Source of the DNA: Mycobacterium sp. URHB0044
GTDB taxonomy: Bacteria > Actinomycetota > Actinomycetes > Mycobacteriales > Mycobacteriaceae
Direction: 5' to 3'
DNA length: 64,000 bases
Assembly: GCF_000620625.1 (NCBI RefSeq)
Contig: NZ_JIAW01000022.1
Coordinates: 1 to 64,000, forward strand
The position numbers and the translations under genes were made by a program. Within the stretch, counting starts at the first letter, position 1. Each line of letters begins with the position of its first letter. A model generated the notes under the pieces. It saw only the letters and a list, made by a program, of their open reading frames with translations. It ran no database searches and was not told the origin of the DNA. Of the stretch, positions 7,484 to 15,838 are shown piece by piece.

Positions 7484-9676
7484 TTACGGATCGCGCGGCA
7501 GCCCGAGCAACCGTTCTGCGATGATGTTGAGCTGCACTTCGGTGGTGCCGCCGTAGATCGTGGTGGCCCGCCCCGCGAGCAGGTACTCCGCCCATTTGCC
7601 CGACGGTTGCTCGGGGTCGCCGATCGCCGCGTCGGTGCCGAACGACGCCACCCCGAACTCGGCGTAACCCTGCCCGGTCTTCATCGACAGCAGCTTGGAG
7701 ATGGCCGCGTTGGGCATCGGGTCACCGCCCGCCAGGGTCAGCAGCGTCGAGCGCAGGTTGAGCACCTTGGCGGAATAGCCCTCGGCGATCAGCCGGCCCG
7801 CTTCGTGCTGCTCGATCTGGTCGAAGTGACCGTCCTTCAGGAACTCGACGAACTGGTCCAGGTTGGCCAGGAACGGCGGCTCGCTACTGCCGATCGAGAC
7901 GCGCTCGTTGGTCAACGTGTTGCGGCTGACCTCCCAGCCGCGGTCGACCTCGCCGAGCACCATGGCATCGGGGACGAACACGTCGTCGATGAAGACGGTG
8001 TTGAACATCGCATTGCCGGTCAGTTCGCGAAGCGGTTTCACCTCGACGCCCGGGCTCTTCATGTCCAGCAGGAAGTACGTTATGCCGTTGTGTTTCGGTG
8101 CGCTGGGATTGGTCCTGGCCAGCAGGGCGCCCCATTGCGAGTACTGCGCACCGGTGGTCCAGATCTTCTGCCCGGTGATCCGCCAGCCGCCGTCGACCTT
8201 GGTGGCCTTGGTGGTCAGGCTGGCCAGGTCCGAACCCGCACCGGGCTCGGAGAACAACTGGCACCAGATCATCTCGCCACGGAACGTGGGCGGCAGGAAC
8301 TGCTGCTTCTGCTCGTCGGTGCCGTAGGCGACGATCGACGGGATGATCCAGGCGGCGATGCCCATCGCAGGCCGCTTCACCTTCCCGGTCGCGAACTCCT
8401 GGGCGATGATGACCTGTTCGATCGGCGTTGCGGCGCGGCCCCACGGCTTGGGCAGATGGGGCTGTACCCAGCCGCCCTCGGCGATCGCGGTGTTGCGTTC
8501 CTCGCGTGGAATCTCCTTGAGCCCAGCCACTTCCGCGCGGATCTCGTCGCGCACCTTCTCGGTGTCCGGGTCGAGGTCGATGTTGATCGCGCGCATCCCG
8601 GTGCTGGTGGCGATGTCGACCACCCGTTGCGGGTAGTCGGCCGCGCGCCCGAAGCATGCGGCCAGCACGATCGCCCGCCGGTAGTAGACGTTGGTGTCGT
8701 GTTCCCAGGTGAAGCCGATGCCACCGTGCACCTGGATGCAGTCCTGGGTGCAGTGCTGTGCGGCCACCGGCGCCAGGGTGGCGGCGACGGCGGCGGCGAA
8801 CTCGTAGGCGCTGTCCGGGGAGCCGTCGTCGATGGCGCGTGCCGCGTCCCACACTGCGGCCGTGGCGCGCTCGGTCTCGGCGATCATGCCCGCGCACTTG
8901 TGCTTGATGGCCTGGAACTGACCAATGGGCCTGCCGAACTGCTCGCGGATCTTGGCGTACGCCGACGCGGTGTCGGTGGCCCAGCGGGCGACGCCGATGC
9001 ACTCCGCCGACAGCAGGGTCGACATCAGGGCGCGGGCATGCGTACGGCTGAGGTTGGCCAACAGGCGATCGTCACCGACCTCGACGGCGTTGGCGCGCAC
9101 GTGCGCGACGGGGCGCAGCGGGTCGACGCTCGCGACCGGCTCGATCTCGACCTGGTCGGCGTCGAGGACCACCCACTCCTCGCCGCCGTCGATCGCCACG
9201 GGCAGCACCAGGATGGACGCTTGCGCGGCGGCGGGGACCGCCCGCACCTCGCCGCGGATGACGAGACCGGCCGAATCGCCCTGGCCGTGCCGCGTGGCGG
9301 TCAATCCGGAGTCGATGGCGTAGGCCGCGATGGTGTCGCCCGAGGCGAGCGCCTCCAGCCGCTTGTCGTCGGGATCGTTGGCCGAGATCAGCGTGCTCGC
9401 GATCGCCGAAGGGACGAACGGCCCGGGCACGGCGCCGTAGCCGAACTCGGCGAACACGATGGCCAGCTCCAGTATGCCGAAACCTTGTCCGCCGACGGAC
9501 TCGGACAGGTGAAGGCCCTGCAGGCCCTGCTCCGCGGCGGCTTTCCAGTAGGGCGGCGGGTTCGGAATCGGCGTCTCGAGCGCCTCGTGCAGAACCTCCG
9601 ACGGCGCCACCCGAGCCACGAACGACCGAACCGAATCGGCCAGATCGTTGTGCTCGGACGTGATCGCGATGGGCAT
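7484..9676 (-). CDS. fadE6: Acyl-CoA dehydrogenase, fused double-domain FadE6 type
   Basis: The 730-residue protein contains two acyl-CoA dehydrogenase-like halves. The first is about residues 1-340 (MPIAITSEHNDLADSVRSFVARVAPSEVLHEA, EQFGRPIGQFQAIKHKCAGM, QVHGGIGFTWEHDTN). The second is about 380-730 (EMIWCQLFSEPGAGSDLASL, ITGQKIWTTGAQYS, ATTIYGGTTEVQLNIIAERLLGLPRDP). Length and wording match M. tuberculosis FadE6 (Rv0271c) as I remember it. These FAD enzymes oxidise acyl-CoA thioesters at the alpha-beta bond in lipid or sterol breakdown; the substrate here is unknown. The ATG at 9676 has GGGAGG 6 nt upstream. It is the last gene of a TetR-hydrolase-dehydrogenase set on the minus strand. The reverse strand has a 796-codon shadow ORF. 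Confidence 0.9.
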   Translation of the reverse strand: MPIAITSEHNDLADSVRSFVARVAPSEVLHEALETPIPNPPPYWKAAAEQGLQGLHLSESVGGQGFGILELAIVFAEFGYGAVPGPFVPSAIASTLISANDPDDKRLEALASGDTIAAYAIDSGLTATRHGQGDSAGLVIRGEVRAVPAAAQASILVLPVAIDGGEEWVVLDADQVEIEPVASVDPLRPVAHVRANAVEVGDDRLLANLSRTHARALMSTLLSAECIGVARWATDTASAYAKIREQFGRPIGQFQAIKHKCAGMIAETERATAAVWDAARAIDDGSPDSAYEFAAAVAATLAPVAAQHCTQDCIQVHGGIGFTWEHDTNVYYRRAIVLAACFGRAADYPQRVVDIATSTGMRAINIDLDPDTEKVRDEIRAEVAGLKEIPREERNTAIAEGGWVQPHLPKPWGRAATPIEQVIIAQEFATGKVKRPAMGIAAWIIPSIVAYGTDEQKQQFLPPTFRGEMIWCQLFSEPGAGSDLASLTTKATKVDGGWRITGQKIWTTGAQYSQWGALLARTNPSAPKHNGITYFLLDMKSPGVEVKPLRELTGNAMFNTVFIDDVFVPDAMVLGEVDRGWEVSRNTLTNERVSIGSSEPPFLANLDQFVEFLKDGHFDQIEQHEAGRLIAEGYSAKVLNLRSTLLTLAGGDPMPNAAISKLLSMKTGQGYAEFGVASFGTDAAIGDPEQPSGKWAEYLLAGRATTIYGGTTEVQLNIIAERLLGLPRDP

Positions 9677-9747
9677 GATTGCCTCCCTAATAACCGGTGG
9701 GTTGGGACCGAGGATACCGCGACGACCTGCTGGAGCCGACTGGCACC

Positions 9748-10704
9748 TCAGTCGAGTTGGTTGACCAGGTTGACTAGGTCGCGGCCGTCGCGCAGGCGTT
9801 CGCAGTTGTCCACCGCCTCGCCGAGATAGCGGCGCATGGTGTCGGCGGTGTACCAGGTGACGTGCGGGGTCAGCACCACGTTGTCGATGGCCAGCAGTGG
9901 GTTGTCCGGGGCCACCGGCTCGACCGCGAACACGTCCAGGCCCGCACCGGCAAGCCGGCCCGCGCGCAGCGCCTCGACCAGGGCGGCCTCGTCGATGATC
10001 GCGCCACGCGAGGTGTTGACCAGCACGGCCTCCGGGTTCATCAGGGCCAGCGCCGGGGAGTCGAGCATTCCTTCGGTCCGATCGGTCAGGGGCAGGTGCA
10101 GCGAGACGACGTCGCTGGCGGCGAGCAGGTCGGGCAGTGACCGCCAACTGGCATGCCCGTCGTCGCGCGTGCTGGTGTGCAGCACGCGGGCGCCCATCGC
10201 CGTCACGATCGTCTCGACGCGTTTCGCGACGTTGCCGTAGCCGACCAGGCCGACGGTGCAGCTGCCGATGTCGCGCACCGTCTCGCCGAGGGTCGGATCC
10301 GACGGCCACCCCGCGCCGGCCCGGGTGGCCGCATCCAAGGCAGGTAGTCGGCGGAGGACGGCCAGCATCAACAGCACGGTCCCCTCGGCGACCGACGGGG
10401 CGTTGGCGCCGGGCATGTTGGCCACGGCGATGCCGTGTTCGGTGGCCGCATCGACGTCGATGGTGTTCACCCCCGCGCCCAACTTGTGCACCAGGCGGCA
10501 CTTTGGCGCCCGCGCCAGGTCTTCGCCGGAGAGCGGCCGCAGCACGTGCCAGATCACGTCTGCTTCTGGCAGTTCGCGGTAGAAGGCGTCGTCGTCGTCC
10601 TCCGCGCAGTACCGGATGTCGAGCCAATCGGCCTGTGGGGCAAGCAGTGCCCGTACCTTGTCGCCGGGAACGAAGTGGGCCAGGACTCTGAGGCGTTCGC
10701 TCAC
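9748..10704 (-). CDS. D-isomer specific 2-hydroxyacid dehydrogenase
   Basis: The 318-residue protein is a member of the D-2-hydroxyacid dehydrogenase/phosphoglycerate dehydrogenase family. It has the NAD-binding segment TVGLVGYGNVAKRVE, whose third glycine position is alanine, and the catalytic Arg in NTSRGAIIDEAAL. The Glu lies in DVFAVEP and the proton-donor His in LTPHVTWYTAD. It would interconvert a 2-keto acid and a D-2-hydroxy acid using NAD(P)H. The GTG at 10704 overlaps the TGA of the upstream hydrolase (GTGA), so the two are translationally coupled. Its place between a hydrolase and FadE6 suggests a shared degradation pathway; the substrate is unknown. Confidence 0.85.
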   Translation of the reverse strand: MSERLRVLAHFVPGDKVRALLAPQADWLDIRYCAEDDDDAFYRELPEADVIWHVLRPLSGEDLARAPKCRLVHKLGAGVNTIDVDAATEHGIAVANMPGANAPSVAEGTVLLMLAVLRRLPALDAATRAGAGWPSDPTLGETVRDIGSCTVGLVGYGNVAKRVETIVTAMGARVLHTSTRDDGHASWRSLPDLLAASDVVSLHLPLTDRTEGMLDSPALALMNPEAVLVNTSRGAIIDEAALVEALRAGRLAGAGLDVFAVEPVAPDNPLLAIDNVVLTPHVTWYTADTMRRYLGEAVDNCERLRDGRDLVNLVNQLD

Positions 10705-11843
10705 CGCCACCGTTTCGCGATCCACTTCGCGATGGTATCGGCCTGCTCGCTGCGGGCGCCCGGCGTGGTGAAGTAGTGGTCGGAGTCGATCGAGCGCATC
10801 GACTTGTCCTTGCTGGCCAGCGCGTCGTGGATGCGTTGCGCGTCGGAGGGATATACGCCCGAGTCCTGTTCGGCGTTGATCACCAGCGCCGGACACGTGA
10901 TGCGGGCCAGGTGGGGTTCGGCGCGGGTCTGGGAATGCCGCAGGCTCCACATGCCCAGCCAGCTACGCAATGTGCACGCCGCGGCGATGCCGTGCGCCGA
11001 CCGATTGGCCTTCGCCGGGACGCCTGCGTAGCAGGTGTTGGCCGGGCGTTTGGTGGGTTCGATGCTCGGATCGACCATGCGAAGGTCGGCCCAGGTACGC
11101 AGGACGGTGAAGGGCCGATCCGAGAAGCCCGCGGCGCGAATCCTTTTCATCTCGTCTTCGGCCCATTGCGTGATCGCGTGGTTGCGTGCGGTCTGCGCCG
11201 CCCGGTACCGCTCGATGAAGTCGGCCGTGTAGGGCGGACCGTTGCGTTCGTTGAACGGGTCCAGTGCCGGGTCGGTGGCGACGGGATCGGCCTCGTCGAC
11301 GACGGAACCGTCCATCCATGCCGTCAGCACGTCGGGCCTGCCAGGGTGGGCCGCGCTCGCCACGTAGCCGTCTGCCGGCAGGAGGTCCAACAGACCGGCC
11401 GCGGGTCGCATCCCCTCCAGTGGCGTCACGTGTGGGTCGACGGCCTGCGCCTGATAGGCAGCCATCAGTGAACCGCCGCCGGAATTACCAAGCAGCACTA
11501 TGGTTTCCACACCCTGTGCTTCACGCAGCCAGCGGATGCCGACGCCGATGTCCACCAGTGCGTGGTCGAGAAGGAAGCTGCTCTCGAAGCCACGGAACCG
11601 GGTGTTCCAGCCGAGGAACCCGATGCCGCGGGTGGCCATGTAGTCCGCGAGGTAGTGCTCGGAGAAGTCGACCTGATAGTGCGTCGCGATCATCGCGACC
11701 TTCGGCTTGCGTCCCACGCCGCGGTGGTAGATGCCCTGGCAGGGGTGGCCGCCCGAGCCGGCCCGACGGGCGGTGGGGGAGTCGACACCGATGAACTCCC
11801 GGGTCACCCCCGGCGTCGCGGACCCACTCGGACTCTTCGTCAT
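10701..11843 (-). CDS. Alpha/beta hydrolase
   Basis: The 380-residue protein has an alpha/beta hydrolase fold. An N-terminal strand region gives PKVAMIATHYQVDFSEHYLADYMA, then the nucleophile elbow GNSGGGSLMAAY (Ser near residue 132), then a long cap region. A late strand holds CPALVINAEQDSGVYPSDAQ (acid) and SDHYFTTPGAR (histidine). It would hydrolyse an ester, thioester or C-C bond. The ATG at 11843 overlaps the TGA of the TetR gene (ATGA), and its own stop overlaps the dehydrogenase start, so three genes form one tight operon. The position resembles Rv0272c of M. tuberculosis (from memory). Confidence 0.82.
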   Translation of the reverse strand: MTKSPSGSATPGVTREFIGVDSPTARRAGSGGHPCQGIYHRGVGRKPKVAMIATHYQVDFSEHYLADYMATRGIGFLGWNTRFRGFESSFLLDHALVDIGVGIRWLREAQGVETIVLLGNSGGGSLMAAYQAQAVDPHVTPLEGMRPAAGLLDLLPADGYVASAAHPGRPDVLTAWMDGSVVDEADPVATDPALDPFNERNGPPYTADFIERYRAAQTARNHAITQWAEDEMKRIRAAGFSDRPFTVLRTWADLRMVDPSIEPTKRPANTCYAGVPAKANRSAHGIAAACTLRSWLGMWSLRHSQTRAEPHLARITCPALVINAEQDSGVYPSDAQRIHDALASKDKSMRSIDSDHYFTTPGARSEQADTIAKWIAKRWR

Positions 11844-12469
11844 GTCGGCGAGGTCTCCTCGAAGTAGATGGCGCGGTAGAACACCGCCGCCAACGTCGTG
11901 ATGCATGCCTCGTCGTCGACTGTCGCGGCACCATCGCCGCTCAACTGCGCGTGGCAGAACTGGTTGAGCATGGAGACCAATGCCGTCGCGAGCAGATGCG
12001 GATCGTCGCCGACGCAAAACCCTTGCCGCTGGGCCTGTTCGACCATCGTCGTGACCAACGAGATGGGCAGTTCGCAGATGTCGGCCCAGTACTGCGCGAA
12101 GTCGTCGCTGACCATGGCCAACTGCGAGACGCTGATCATCTCCGCCAGTCGATGCCGGTAGGTGTTCCAGTGGGCAGCCACGGCACGGTGCACACGCTCC
12201 CGGTTGCTCAACTCGGGCTCTGCGGCTGACAGCGCTCTGTCGCGGGCCTCGTCGCGGAAGCGCAGCGCCCACTCGCGGACCATCGCCTCCTTGGAGTCGT
12301 AGTAGTTGTAGAAGGATGCGGTCGACCGGCCGGCCTCCGCGGCGATGTCGGAGATCGTGGTCGCGAGGATTCCCTTGCGCGCGATGACGATTCGTGCGGC
12401 GGCGTCGATCGCGGCCTGGGTCTGCCTACCCCGCAGGGTCGGCAGTTGTTCACGCGGCGCGAGCGTCAC
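11840..12469 (-). CDS. TetR-family regulator of the FadE6 operon
   Basis: The 209-residue protein has a TetR DNA-binding domain at residues 15-65 (IDAAARIVIARKGILATTISDIAAEAGRSTASFYNYYDSKEAMV) and a helical ligand-binding remainder. It starts at a GTG at 12469 with AAAGG nearby. It heads the operon ending with fadE6 and is divergent from a VOC-family gene. A 14-bp-arm inverted repeat sits between the two starts and is a likely operator, so the protein probably represses both transcripts until an inducer, perhaps an acyl-CoA, binds. The position corresponds to Rv0273c. Confidence 0.88.
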   Translation of the reverse strand: MTLAPREQLPTLRGRQTQAAIDAAARIVIARKGILATTISDIAAEAGRSTASFYNYYDSKEAMVREWALRFRDEARDRALSAAEPELSNRERVHRAVAAHWNTYRHRLAEMISVSQLAMVSDDFAQYWADICELPISLVTTMVEQAQRQGFCVGDDPHLLATALVSMLNQFCHAQLSGDGAATVDDEACITTLAAVFYRAIYFEETSPT

Positions 12470-12520
12470 ACAGAGCCTTTCCGATGCCTTTTCGGAGCCT
12501 TTTCGAACCGTTCGAATTCA

Positions 12521-12558
12521 TTGATCGGATCTGAATCTGATGTTAGATTCAGATCCGA
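12521..12558. promoter_or_regulatory. Divergent promoter with long palindromic TetR operator
   Basis: An inverted repeat with perfect 14-bp arms (12525-12538 and 12545-12558; half-site AGATTCAGATCCGA) surrounds a 6-bp centre. On the plus strand TTGATC (12521-12526) and TAGATT (12544-12549) are 17 bp apart and would drive the VOC gene. The dyad covers the spacer and -10 box, so a bound TetR protein would block this promoter. Confidence 0.65.
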
Positions 12559-12603
12559 ACCTTGACCAGACCTCGTCGGTCCGGCATCTCGAGGAGTCGC
12601 GAC

Positions 12604-13182
12604 GTGATCAAGCCACAGAACACCAATTCCGAGTTTCAACTCGGCGGCATCAACCACGTGGCGTTGGTGTGTGCGGACATGGCGAAGACGGTCGAGTTCT
12701 ACTCGGAAGTGCTCGGCATGCCCTTGGTCAAGTCGCTGGACCTGCCCGGCGGCATGGGGCAGCACTTCTTCTTCGATGCAGGCAACGGTGATTGCGTGGC
12801 ATTCTTCTGGTTCGCCGAGGCGCCCGACGGCGTGCCCGGCGTGTCGGCGCCCGCATCCATACCCGGAATCGGCGAGATCCTCAGCGCCGTAGGGTCGCTG
12901 AATCATCTCGCATTCCACGTTCCGGCCGAGAAGTTCGACGAGTACCGGCAGAAACTGAAGGCCAAGGGCGTGCGCGTCGGTCCCGTGCTGAACCACGACG
13001 AGAGCCCCGCGCAGGTTTCGGCCACCCTGCATCCCGGCGTCTACGTGCGCTCGTTCTACTTCCAGGACCCCGACGGGATAACGCTCGAGTTCGCCTGCTG
13101 GACCAAGGAATTCACCGCGGACGACACGGTGACGGAACCGAAGACCCAGGCCGACCGCCGTCCGCCGGTGGCTGCGCGTTAG
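12604..13182 (+). CDS. VOC-superfamily (glyoxalase/extradiol dioxygenase-like) protein
   Basis: The 192-residue protein carries the vicinal oxygen chelate fold. The first module is GGINHVALVCADMAKTVEFYSEVLGMPLVKS and the second begins GSLNHLAFHVPAEKFDEYRQKLKAKGV and ends SFYFQDPDGITLEFACW. Candidate metal ligands are His of NHVAL, His of NHLAF and Glu of LEFAC. The reaction (dioxygenation, isomerisation or lyase) cannot be decided. I use the GTG at 12604 because GAGGAG lies 8 nt upstream. It is divergent from, and likely co-regulated with, the FadE6 operon. Its stop overlaps the end of the convergent TetR gene by 4 nt. The position resembles Rv0274. Confidence 0.82.
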   Translation: MIKPQNTNSEFQLGGINHVALVCADMAKTVEFYSEVLGMPLVKSLDLPGGMGQHFFFDAGNGDCVAFFWFAEAPDGVPGVSAPASIPGIGEILSAVGSLNHLAFHVPAEKFDEYRQKLKAKGVRVGPVLNHDESPAQVSATLHPGVYVRSFYFQDPDGITLEFACWTKEFTADDTVTEPKTQADRRPPVAAR

Positions 13183-13808
13183 GTCCGGTACAGCTTGCGC
13201 GCCGCGAGTTCGTCGATGATCCGCGTGATCTGATCGACCAGCGCGTCCTGGTCGAGTTGGATGTCGCCGGCCACCCACGCGCTGATCGTCTGGGCGACGC
13301 CGCCGACCACGAAGTGCGAGAAGGCGTTGGTCGACTCGTTCTGCGGCAGCCGGTAGGTGCTCGTCACGTGCTGGCTGGACAGCAGGGCGAACACGCCACC
13401 GAGCCCGGCGCGCTTGCGCACCAGCACCGTGTTCGAGAGTTGAGCGTTGAACAGGAGCCTGCCGATGCGGGCGTCGCCGGCGATGACGCGGACCAGGTTG
13501 GCGATACCTGCCTTGTTCTGCTCCTCGCGCGGTGCTGCTGCCACGGCAGCCTGCGTGGTGGCGGCGATGTCGGCGGTCACCCAGTCGAACACCGCGGCGA
13601 CGAATTCGTCCTTGTCGGAGAAGCTTTCGTAGAAGTAGCGCGCCGAGATCCCGGCCTGCGTGCAGATGGCCCGGACGGTCAGTTCGGCCGGATCCTCCAC
13701 ACCGCCGAGCAGTTCGAGTCCCGCGTCGAGCAGCCGCCGCCGACGCTCGGCGATCCGCTCGCGTGCTTGCACGCCGCCGTACGGACGGACCTGGACCATG
13801 CGCACCAT
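13179..13808 (-). CDS. TetR-family transcriptional regulator
   Basis: The 209-residue protein has a TetR helix-turn-helix near residues 15-65 (ERIAERRRRLLDAGLELLGG, LTVRAICTQAGISARYFYESFSDKDEFVAAVF) and a variable ligand-binding domain. Starts at 13808 (MVRMVQVRP) and 13799 are both possible. It is divergent from the DUF2236-type gene at 13884; a TGACA-CC-TGTCA dyad immediately upstream of its start overlaps the -35 box of that gene, so it likely represses the divergent gene and itself. The position resembles Rv0275c. Confidence 0.87.
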   Translation of the reverse strand: MVRMVQVRPYGGVQARERIAERRRRLLDAGLELLGGVEDPAELTVRAICTQAGISARYFYESFSDKDEFVAAVFDWVTADIAATTQAAVAAAPREEQNKAGIANLVRVIAGDARIGRLLFNAQLSNTVLVRKRAGLGGVFALLSSQHVTSTYRLPQNESTNAFSHFVVGGVAQTISAWVAGDIQLDQDALVDQITRIIDELAARKLYRT

Positions 13809-13809
13809 C

Positions 13810-13838
13810 TTGACACCTGTCAGGAGCCGAGGCAATAT
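13810..13838 (+). promoter_or_regulatory. Promoter with overlapping TetR operator
   Basis: TTGACA at 13810-13815 and CAATAT at 13833-13838 are separated by 17 bp, a good housekeeping-sigma promoter for the gene at 13884. The palindrome TGACACCTGTCA (13811-13822) covers the -35 box and is a candidate site for the adjacent TetR protein. Confidence 0.6.
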
Positions 13839-13883
13839 CAGGAAACAGGCGTTCTCACATTTGACCCGTCGAAGGAGTGACCC

Positions 13884-14777
13884 ATGACGGTCAGCGACAG
13901 CCACGTCGAGCGCGCGATCAGCGCATCCGCGGTTGCGAAGGGGTCCCACGTCCCGGGGCGTCGCGCCGGCATCGACGATGGCCTGATGGGCGTGGCGCTG
14001 CTGGCTGGCCCTGCGAACGTGATCATGCAACTTGCCAGGCCCGGTGTCGGTTACGGCGTGCTGGAGAGCCGGGTAGAGAGCGGCCGCGTCGACCTGCACC
14101 CAATCAAGCGGGCGCGCACCACGTTCACGTACCTTGCCGTGGCCACGAAGGGCAGCGACGGCCAGAAGGCGGCCTTCCGCCGAGCGGTGAACGGCGCCCA
14201 TGCTCAGGTGTACTCGACCGACGACAGCCCGGTGAAGTACAACGCCTTCGACAAGGACCTCCAGATGTGGGTCGCGGCGTGCCTCTACAAGGGCGCCGTC
14301 GACGTCTACCGGATCTTCATCGGCGAGATGGACGACGAGACCGCCGAACGGCACTACGCCGAGGGCATGTCACTCGGCACCACCCTGCAGGTGCCCGAGG
14401 AGATGTGGCCCGCCGACCGCGCCGCGTTCGACCGCTACTGGCAGGACTCGTTGCAGCGCGTCCACATCGACGACACGGTGCGCAGGTACCTGTACCCGAT
14501 CGCGGCGGGTCGGGTGCGCAAGGTGACGTTGCCGGGGCCGCTGCAGCGCTGGGCGGACGCCGGTGCGCTGCTCATCACCACCGGGTTCCTGCCGCAGAAG
14601 TTCCGCGACGAGATGCACCTGTCCTGGGACGAGCGGCGGCAGCGCCGGTTCGACCGCCTGATGGCCGCGCTGCGCACGGTCAATCACCTGATGCCGCGCG
14701 TCGTGCGGCAGTTCCCGTTCAACGTGTTGCTGAAGGACGTCGACCGGCGAATCCGGACCGGCCGGCCGTTGGTCTGA
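13884..14777 (+). CDS. DUF2236 / MpaB-type oxygenase-like protein
   Basis: The 297-residue protein resembles the DUF2236 family, which includes fungal MpaB and latex-clearing-type haem proteins. Family-like segments include LLAGPANVIMQLARPGVGYGVLES near residue 40, RTTFTYLAVATKGSD, VNGAHAQVYSTDDSPVKYNAFDKDLQMWVAACLY and GFLPQKFRDEMHLSWDERRQRRF. Conserved His/Arg/Asp residues in the middle could bind haem, by analogy. The ATG at 13884 has GAAGGAG 6-7 nt upstream and a clear promoter ahead. A methyltransferase follows 41 nt downstream on the same strand. The position corresponds to Rv0276; the substrate is unknown. Confidence 0.8.
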   Translation: MTVSDSHVERAISASAVAKGSHVPGRRAGIDDGLMGVALLAGPANVIMQLARPGVGYGVLESRVESGRVDLHPIKRARTTFTYLAVATKGSDGQKAAFRRAVNGAHAQVYSTDDSPVKYNAFDKDLQMWVAACLYKGAVDVYRIFIGEMDDETAERHYAEGMSLGTTLQVPEEMWPADRAAFDRYWQDSLQRVHIDDTVRRYLYPIAAGRVRKVTLPGPLQRWADAGALLITTGFLPQKFRDEMHLSWDERRQRRFDRLMAALRTVNHLMPRVVRQFPFNVLLKDVDRRIRTGRPLV

Positions 14778-14818
14778 CGCGCGGGCCGCGGTCAGGTTCG
14801 CCGCGTACGCTCGCCTTC

Positions 14819-15739
14819 GTGCGTACCGACGATGACACCTGGGACATCACTACGAGCGTGGGAGCGACGGCGTTGTTCGTCGCCGCGGCAAGGGCTTTGG
14901 AGGCGCAGAGGGACGAACCACTGGCCGTCGACCCGTACGCCGCGGTGTTCTGTCGTGCCGTCGGCGGCGAGTGGTCGGACCTGGTGGACGGCAGCCAGGA
15001 CGACACTGCGGACGACGACGGTCCGGCGCAGGGGCGCCTGCGGAGCGACTTCGGTCAGCACTTCGTCTCGTTCCAGGGCGCCCGCACCAAGTACTTCGAC
15101 GCCTACTTCGCCGACGCCTCCGACGCCGGTGTCCGCCAGATCGTCATCCTTGCCGCGGGGCTCGACTCGCGCGCGTACCGGTTGCCCTGGCCCGACGGCA
15201 CGGTCGTCTACGAGCTCGACCAACCTCAGGTGCTCGCATTCAAGCGCGAGGTGTTGACCGCCCACGGGGACGCGCCACGCGCCGAACGCAGAGAGGTTCC
15301 CGTCGACCTGCGCGACGACTGGCCGACGGCGCTCGTGACGAGCGGCTTCGACCCGTCGAAGCCTTCGGCGTGGATCGCCGAGGGGCTGCTCATCTACCTG
15401 CCCGCCAGCGCGCAGGAGCAGCTGTTCGCCGGCATCGACGCATTGTCCAGCCCGGGCAGCCGGGTGGCGGTGGAGGAGGGCAGGCCCATGCCTCAGGACG
15501 CCTTCGAGGCCAAGCGGGCGGAGGAACGGGCCGAGGGCGCCGACGGCACGTTCTTCACGCTGGTCTACAACGAGCTGCATGCCCCGGCCGAGGATTGGTT
15601 CGGCGCGAAGGGGTGGACGGCTCGCACCACGCCGCTGGCGCCTTACCTCCGTGAGCTGGGTCGACCGGCTCCCGACGACGACCCCGACGTCAGCCCGATG
15701 GTCGAGTCGATCAGCCTGGTCACCGTCGTCAAGGAGTGA
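14819..15739 (+). CDS. SAM-dependent methyltransferase, TIGR00027 family
   Basis: The 306-residue protein belongs to the large mycobacterial family of putative SAM methyltransferases related to leucine carboxyl methyltransferase. Typical stretches are VGATALFVAAARALE, PLAVDPYAAVFCRAVG, ARTKYFDAYFADASDAGVRQIVILAAGLDSRAYRLPWPDGTVVYELDQPQVLAFK (SAM site) and WIAEGLLIYLPASAQEQLF. The start is a GTG at 14819. A larger in-frame ORF begins upstream but its first part overlaps the preceding gene in another frame and is not protein-like. The methyl acceptor is unknown. It resembles Rv0281, which in M. tuberculosis stands just before the ESX-3 locus; that locus does not follow here. Confidence 0.88.
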   Translation: MRTDDDTWDITTSVGATALFVAAARALEAQRDEPLAVDPYAAVFCRAVGGEWSDLVDGSQDDTADDDGPAQGRLRSDFGQHFVSFQGARTKYFDAYFADASDAGVRQIVILAAGLDSRAYRLPWPDGTVVYELDQPQVLAFKREVLTAHGDAPRAERREVPVDLRDDWPTALVTSGFDPSKPSAWIAEGLLIYLPASAQEQLFAGIDALSSPGSRVAVEEGRPMPQDAFEAKRAEERAEGADGTFFTLVYNELHAPAEDWFGAKGWTARTTPLAPYLRELGRPAPDDDPDVSPMVESISLVTVVKE

Positions 15740-15826
15740 GGGTTCCCGCTACTCGGCGCCGTGCTCGTCGGAGTGCTCTGGCAGGCGAAGATGCCCAAGT
15801 CGTCGCTATTTGAGCAAACACCCTTG

Positions 15827-15832
15827 TAGGAT
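15827..15832 (+). promoter_or_regulatory. Leaderless -10 box (TAGGAT)
   Basis: TAGGAT ends 6 nt before the GTG at 15839, so transcription would begin at the start codon. This supports the chosen start; no convincing -35 box was seen. Confidence 0.5.
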
Positions 15833-15838
15833 CGCCGT

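Noticed and set aside
7439..9829. 796-codon plus-strand ORF opposite fadE6
   Set aside because: It is antisense to a strongly conserved acyl-CoA dehydrogenase; its translation is Arg/Gly/Val-rich with no motifs, a usual shadow in high-GC DNA.
13877..14818. N-terminal extension of the TIGR00027 methyltransferase
   Set aside because: The extension reads the DUF2236 gene in another frame; the methyltransferase family begins at the GTG at 14819.
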